DNA of 64,000 bases. Source: CAVYTF01 sp963708205. Its GTDB lineage: Bacteria > Bacteroidota > Bacteroidia > Chitinophagales > Chitinophagaceae. Below are positions 61,757 to 64,000 of the stretch, piece by piece. Location of the stretch: contig OY970196.1 of assembly GCA_963708205.1 (NCBI GenBank), forward strand, positions 62,001-126,000, written 5' to 3'. A program made the position numbers and the translations under genes. Below the pieces are notes generated by a model. The model saw nothing but the letters and a program-made list of their open reading frames with translations. It was not told where the DNA came from and did not search any database. Positions within the stretch are counted from its first letter, which is position 1. Each line of letters begins with the position of its first letter.

Positions 61757-62533
61757 ATGAAAGTAAGGCTTTTTGAGTTTGAGAATTTTAAATGGTTTCC
61801 TTCTGTTTTACGCAATGGGATGACAGATTATTTGCGTTTTATTTTTACTGTTTTCAATTTGTATGAACCTGTTATTTTTTTATTGAATGATAGCATTGTG
61901 AAAACAAATTTTTTACAAATTATCGATCTTTGTTCGGGAAGCGGAGGCGCAATTGAGCAGATACAACAAAATCTTAAAAAACAATTTAATTGTGAGATAC
62001 AAATTTTATTAACCGATAAATTTCCTAATATTTCTGCGTATGAATTTTTGTTTAAAAAAACTAATGGAACAATAACATATTCTCCTGAAATCATTGATGC
62101 GACTGATGTTCCGCATAATATGAAGGGCTTAAGAACTATTTTTTCAGGCTTTCATCATTTTGATACAATAACTGCGAAAAAAGTTTTACAAAACACTGTT
62201 GACAGTAAACAAAACATTTGCATTTTTGATGGAGGAGATAAAAACTTATTGATCATTTTAATAATTATTTTTCTTCAACCAATTGGCTTTTTATTGTTTA
62301 CACCATTTATAAAACCATTTCGCTTTTCGCGAATTTTTTTTACTTATATCATTCCTTTAATTCCGCTTTGTACAATTTGGGATGGAATTGTTTCAATTAG
62401 CCGTTTATATAAACCCAGTGAACTTTTGCAAATGGCTGAATCAATTGAAACCAAAAATTATCTGTGGAAATCAGGCAAAATAAAAAACAAGTTTGGCATG
62501 CGCATAACTTATCTTACAGGTTATCAAACTTAA
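61757..62533 (+). CDS. Methyltransferase-like protein with C-terminal hydrophobic helices
   Basis: A 258-residue protein with a SAM-binding motif I (IIDLCSGSGGAIEQIQQNL, residues 53-71), an acidic strand-2 end (LLTDKFPN) and strand-4 IFSGFHHFDTITAKK, but no obvious catalytic motif. After IFDGGDKN two or more hydrophobic segments follow (LLIILIIIFLQPIGFLLF, FFTYIIPLIPLCTIW), so the protein is probably anchored in the inner membrane. Start ATG at 61757 opens MKVRLFEFENFKWFPSVLRN. The family is found in Bacteroidota as a class I methyltransferase-like protein. Substrate unknown. Divergent from the GH63 gene by 24 bases. Confidence 0.75.
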   Translation: MKVRLFEFENFKWFPSVLRNGMTDYLRFIFTVFNLYEPVIFLLNDSIVKTNFLQIIDLCSGSGGAIEQIQQNLKKQFNCEIQILLTDKFPNISAYEFLFKKTNGTITYSPEIIDATDVPHNMKGLRTIFSGFHHFDTITAKKVLQNTVDSKQNICIFDGGDKNLLIILIIIFLQPIGFLLFTPFIKPFRFSRIFFTYIIPLIPLCTIWDGIVSISRLYKPSELLQMAESIETKNYLWKSGKIKNKFGMRITYLTGYQT

Positions 62534-62599
62534 AATAATCTCACCAGGTTTATCGGCATATTAATTGCTTTATTCAGAATAAATCAAAAAAGTTTTGCC

Positions 62600-62803
62600 A
62601 TGAAAATAAATCTAACAGTTGCAAGTATCGCTGCTGCAGCGGCTGCATTTACAGTGAGTCTTTTATTTCTTCGCAGAAGAAAAGCACATCAATTAGCAAT
62701 GGCTAAATCTACAATTAAAAAGCCGCGCAGACATTTAACAAATGTGTTTCATAATGCCAAAGCACACAGTAACGGCAATGCAATGCATTCCTTAAAAATG
62801 TAA
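62600..62803 (+). CDS. Small predicted membrane protein
   Basis: A 67-residue basic protein with one hydrophobic segment (LTVASIAAAAAAFTVSLLFL) followed by a strongly basic RRRKAH and a Lys/Arg/His-rich tail. No family recognised. Its ATG lies in an AT-rich gap and a stop precedes CsbD by 40 bases; co-transcription with csbD is possible. Supported by start, hydrophobic pattern and position only. Confidence 0.5.
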   Translation: MKINLTVASIAAAAAAFTVSLLFLRRRKAHQLAMAKSTIKKPRRHLTNVFHNAKAHSNGNAMHSLKM

Positions 62804-62843
62804 AAAATTCAAAACAATTTCTCATTTTTTTTAAATAAATAAT

Positions 62844-63029
62844 ATGGATAATCTTGAATTAAAAGGAAGATGGAATGAAGTTAAAGGGAAAATAAAACAG
62901 GCTCATGCAAGTCTTACAGATGATGATCTGAAATATGAAGATGGAAAAGATGATGAATTATTAGGACGTTTGCAAACTAAGTTAGGTAAAGGCCGTGATG
63001 AGTTGGTGAAGTGGATAAAGTCTCTTTAA
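62844..63029 (+). CDS. CsbD family stress protein
   Basis: A 61-residue CsbD-like protein (ELKGRWNEVKGKIKQAHASL, then DDELLGRLQTKLGKGRDELV). CsbD proteins are abundant, general-stress-linked small helical proteins of unclear role. Complete and followed by a strong hairpin terminator. Confidence 0.92.
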   Translation: MDNLELKGRWNEVKGKIKQAHASLTDDDLKYEDGKDDELLGRLQTKLGKGRDELVKWIKSL

Positions 63030-63052
63030 TTTAAATCTTTCATGTAAAATTT

Positions 63053-63080
63053 AAAGCAGCAATATTGTGCTGCTTTTTTT
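63053..63080 (+). terminator. Rho-independent terminator of csbD
   Basis: AAAGCAGC and GCTGCTTT arms with an AATATTGT loop, followed by a seven-T run, 24 bases after the stop codon. Confidence 0.85.
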
Positions 63081-63098
63081 ATTAAAATAAAAAACCTC

Positions 63099-63365
63099 AT
63101 GGAAATATCTACAGAAACAGTTGGCATTATTTCAGGAATTTGCACTTCAGTTTCGATGTTGCCGCAATTGATAAAATTGATCAAAGAAAAAGAAAGCAAA
63201 GATCTTTCTATGGGAATGCTTTGCGTGTTGATTGTCGGGCTTGCAGGTTGGATCTATTATGGATTTCTAAAAAAAGATGCGATCATCATCGTTACCAATT
63301 CATTTTCTTTTTTAGTGAATTGCCTAACCGTTTTTTTTGGATTGAAATATAAAAAAGCTGGGTGA
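63099..63365 (+). CDS. SemiSWEET-type PQ-loop transporter
   Basis: An 88-residue three-helix protein. The first helix carries the PQ motif (SVSMLPQLIKLIKEKESKDL), and the second and third are LCVLIVGLAGWIYYGFL and IIIVTNSFSFLVNCLTVFFG with the Trp and Asn that line the sugar path in SemiSWEETs. Two of these form a small sugar channel/transporter. Convergent with, and two bases from, the pLGIC-like gene. Confidence 0.9.
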   Translation: MEISTETVGIISGICTSVSMLPQLIKLIKEKESKDLSMGMLCVLIVGLAGWIYYGFLKKDAIIIVTNSFSFLVNCLTVFFGLKYKKAG

Positions 63366-63367
63366 TT

Positions 63368-64000
63368 TTAATTCGAACTATTAGCCTGAGAAATAAAATA
63401 AATGTTTAAAATAAAATACAGCACAAACAAAACCTGTGCTGTTATCATATCAAATTGGTTTGCTTTTTTTATTTTATTTTTCTTCACCAAACGCAGAGAA
63501 TATGCAGTCGCAGTAATCACTGCGAAAATAAAAAACAACGTAATGCCATGCAGTGTATCAACCAAAGTAAAAGAAGTTGTTTCGGGCAAGGAGGAATCAA
63601 TAATATATTTATTACCAATCACTGCGAACAACGCACCAACGCTTAATGCAAAGCGGGAATCAATACTATCCGCATGAATATAAAAACATACATATGCTAT
63701 AAGAAAAGCGATATACATGCCAATAAACATTTTCCAAAATAAACCTGAAGCATCGCGCTTTATTTCCATGCCAACTCTAAAAGCGCTGTATTCGGTGTGC
63801 GGCTTATTTAGAGTTGTATCTCCAAAGGCAGTTTCGTATGGCTTAATGCCTGTAAAAACATTGCAGCTATCAATCGTCCATCCATTGAGCGCGAAACGCG
63901 GGTCGTAGTGTTTGCCAAATGTATCAATTGTAAAAACCAGTGACCTTGAATCGTATTCTGAACTCTCGATTGCAAGTCTTAATTTTTGATGATCAAAAGG
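63368..64000 (-). CDS. Pentameric ligand-gated ion-channel homologue, C-terminal part
   Basis: An open frame entering from the right edge with its stop at 63368; 210 residues seen. It starts PFDHQKLRLAIESSEY, which is like the Pro-loop (FPFD-Q-L) of bacterial pLGICs, continues in beta strands (RSLVFTIDTF, DPRFALNGWTID), then has four hydrophobic segments: M1 LFWKMFIGMYIAFLIAYVCF, M2 FALSVGALFAVIGNKYIID, the M2-M3 turn with SSLPETTSFT, M3 VDTLHGITLFFIFAVITATA and M4 AQVLFVLYFILNIYFI. The order, spacing and the LP after M2 match GLIC/ELIC-type channels. The N-terminal ligand domain is off the window. A non-channel membrane protein is the alternative. Confidence 0.72.
   Translation of the reverse strand, partial: PFDHQKLRLAIESSEYDSRSLVFTIDTFGKHYDPRFALNGWTIDSCNVFTGIKPYETAFGDTTLNKPHTEYSAFRVGMEIKRDASGLFWKMFIGMYIAFLIAYVCFYIHADSIDSRFALSVGALFAVIGNKYIIDSSLPETTSFTLVDTLHGITLFFIFAVITATAYSLRLVKKNKIKKANQFDMITAQVLFVLYFILNIYFISQANSSN

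Overview
This 64 kb window is an AT-rich chromosomal segment from a member of the Bacteroidota, most likely a Chitinophagaceae-type soil or freshwater bacterium (family placement is inference). Lineage signs seen directly are: Por/T9SS C-terminal sorting domains on two secreted proteins, many signal-peptide lipoproteins, GLPGLI and DUF4270 proteins, a CarboxypepD_reg-type outer-membrane barrel protein, an ECF-like sigma factor followed by a single-membrane-span partner, and promoter boxes of the form TAnnTTTG with no conventional Shine-Dalgarno sites. No rRNA operon, integrase, transposase, prophage, plasmid gene or CRISPR array was found.

Layout. 0-6 kb: sigma factor and truncated membrane partner (minus), a cupredoxin-T9SS protein, tRNA-Leu(CAG), an orphan LuxE-like acyl-protein synthetase, a lipoprotein, and a minus-strand methyltransferase / UbiA-like / GtrA run. 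6-27 kb: argS, then a carbohydrate block of glucose/galactose MFS transporter plus ROK kinase (minus), glgA, glgC, a 21-bp tandem repeat array, a secreted GH13-T9SS protein, a periplasmic SusA-like GH13, a lipoprotein, an SLC45-type maltose transporter, a GLPGLI/outer-membrane barrel pair and glgB. 27-38 kb: a DUF3606 mini-protein, fused 2-oxoacid dehydrogenase E1, FAH-family hydrolase, pth, rplY, prs, radC, pckA, htpG. 38-46 kb: small secreted proteins, GH30 glycosidase, DinB protein, folE plus a PTPS homologue, futalosine-pathway mqnB-mqnD, photolyase. 45-59 kb: ppk1, methyltransferase, DUF1569, S9 peptidase, metK, DUF4270, a GT5-N-only glycogen-synthase-like protein, panC-panD-rfaE2, a class IV aminotransferase, Nif3, zinc-ribbon protein. 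59-64 kb: GH63-type glucosidase, methyltransferase-like membrane protein, CsbD, SemiSWEET, and the C-terminal part of a pentameric ligand-gated ion-channel (pLGIC) homologue running off the right edge.

How it fits together. The 8-27 kb block reads as a storage-polysaccharide module: outside alpha-glucan is cut (two GH13 enzymes), sugars enter by two MFS transporters, glucose is phosphorylated by the ROK kinase, and glgC/glgA/glgB build glycogen; pckA and ppk1 are other reserve or energy functions nearby. Menaquinone is probably made by the futalosine route (mqnB, mqnD).

The most notable points are the pLGIC-like C-terminus at the right end, the 21-bp (7-codon) repeat array behind glgC, a five-copy intergenic repeat family centred on CGTTGCG(A/T)CGC, and three enzyme homologues that have lost canonical motifs (ROK kinase without zinc cysteines, GH13 without the region-I Asn-His, GT5-N domain without the KxGGL loop). 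Nothing in the window clearly amounts to a new multi-gene defence or mobile system.
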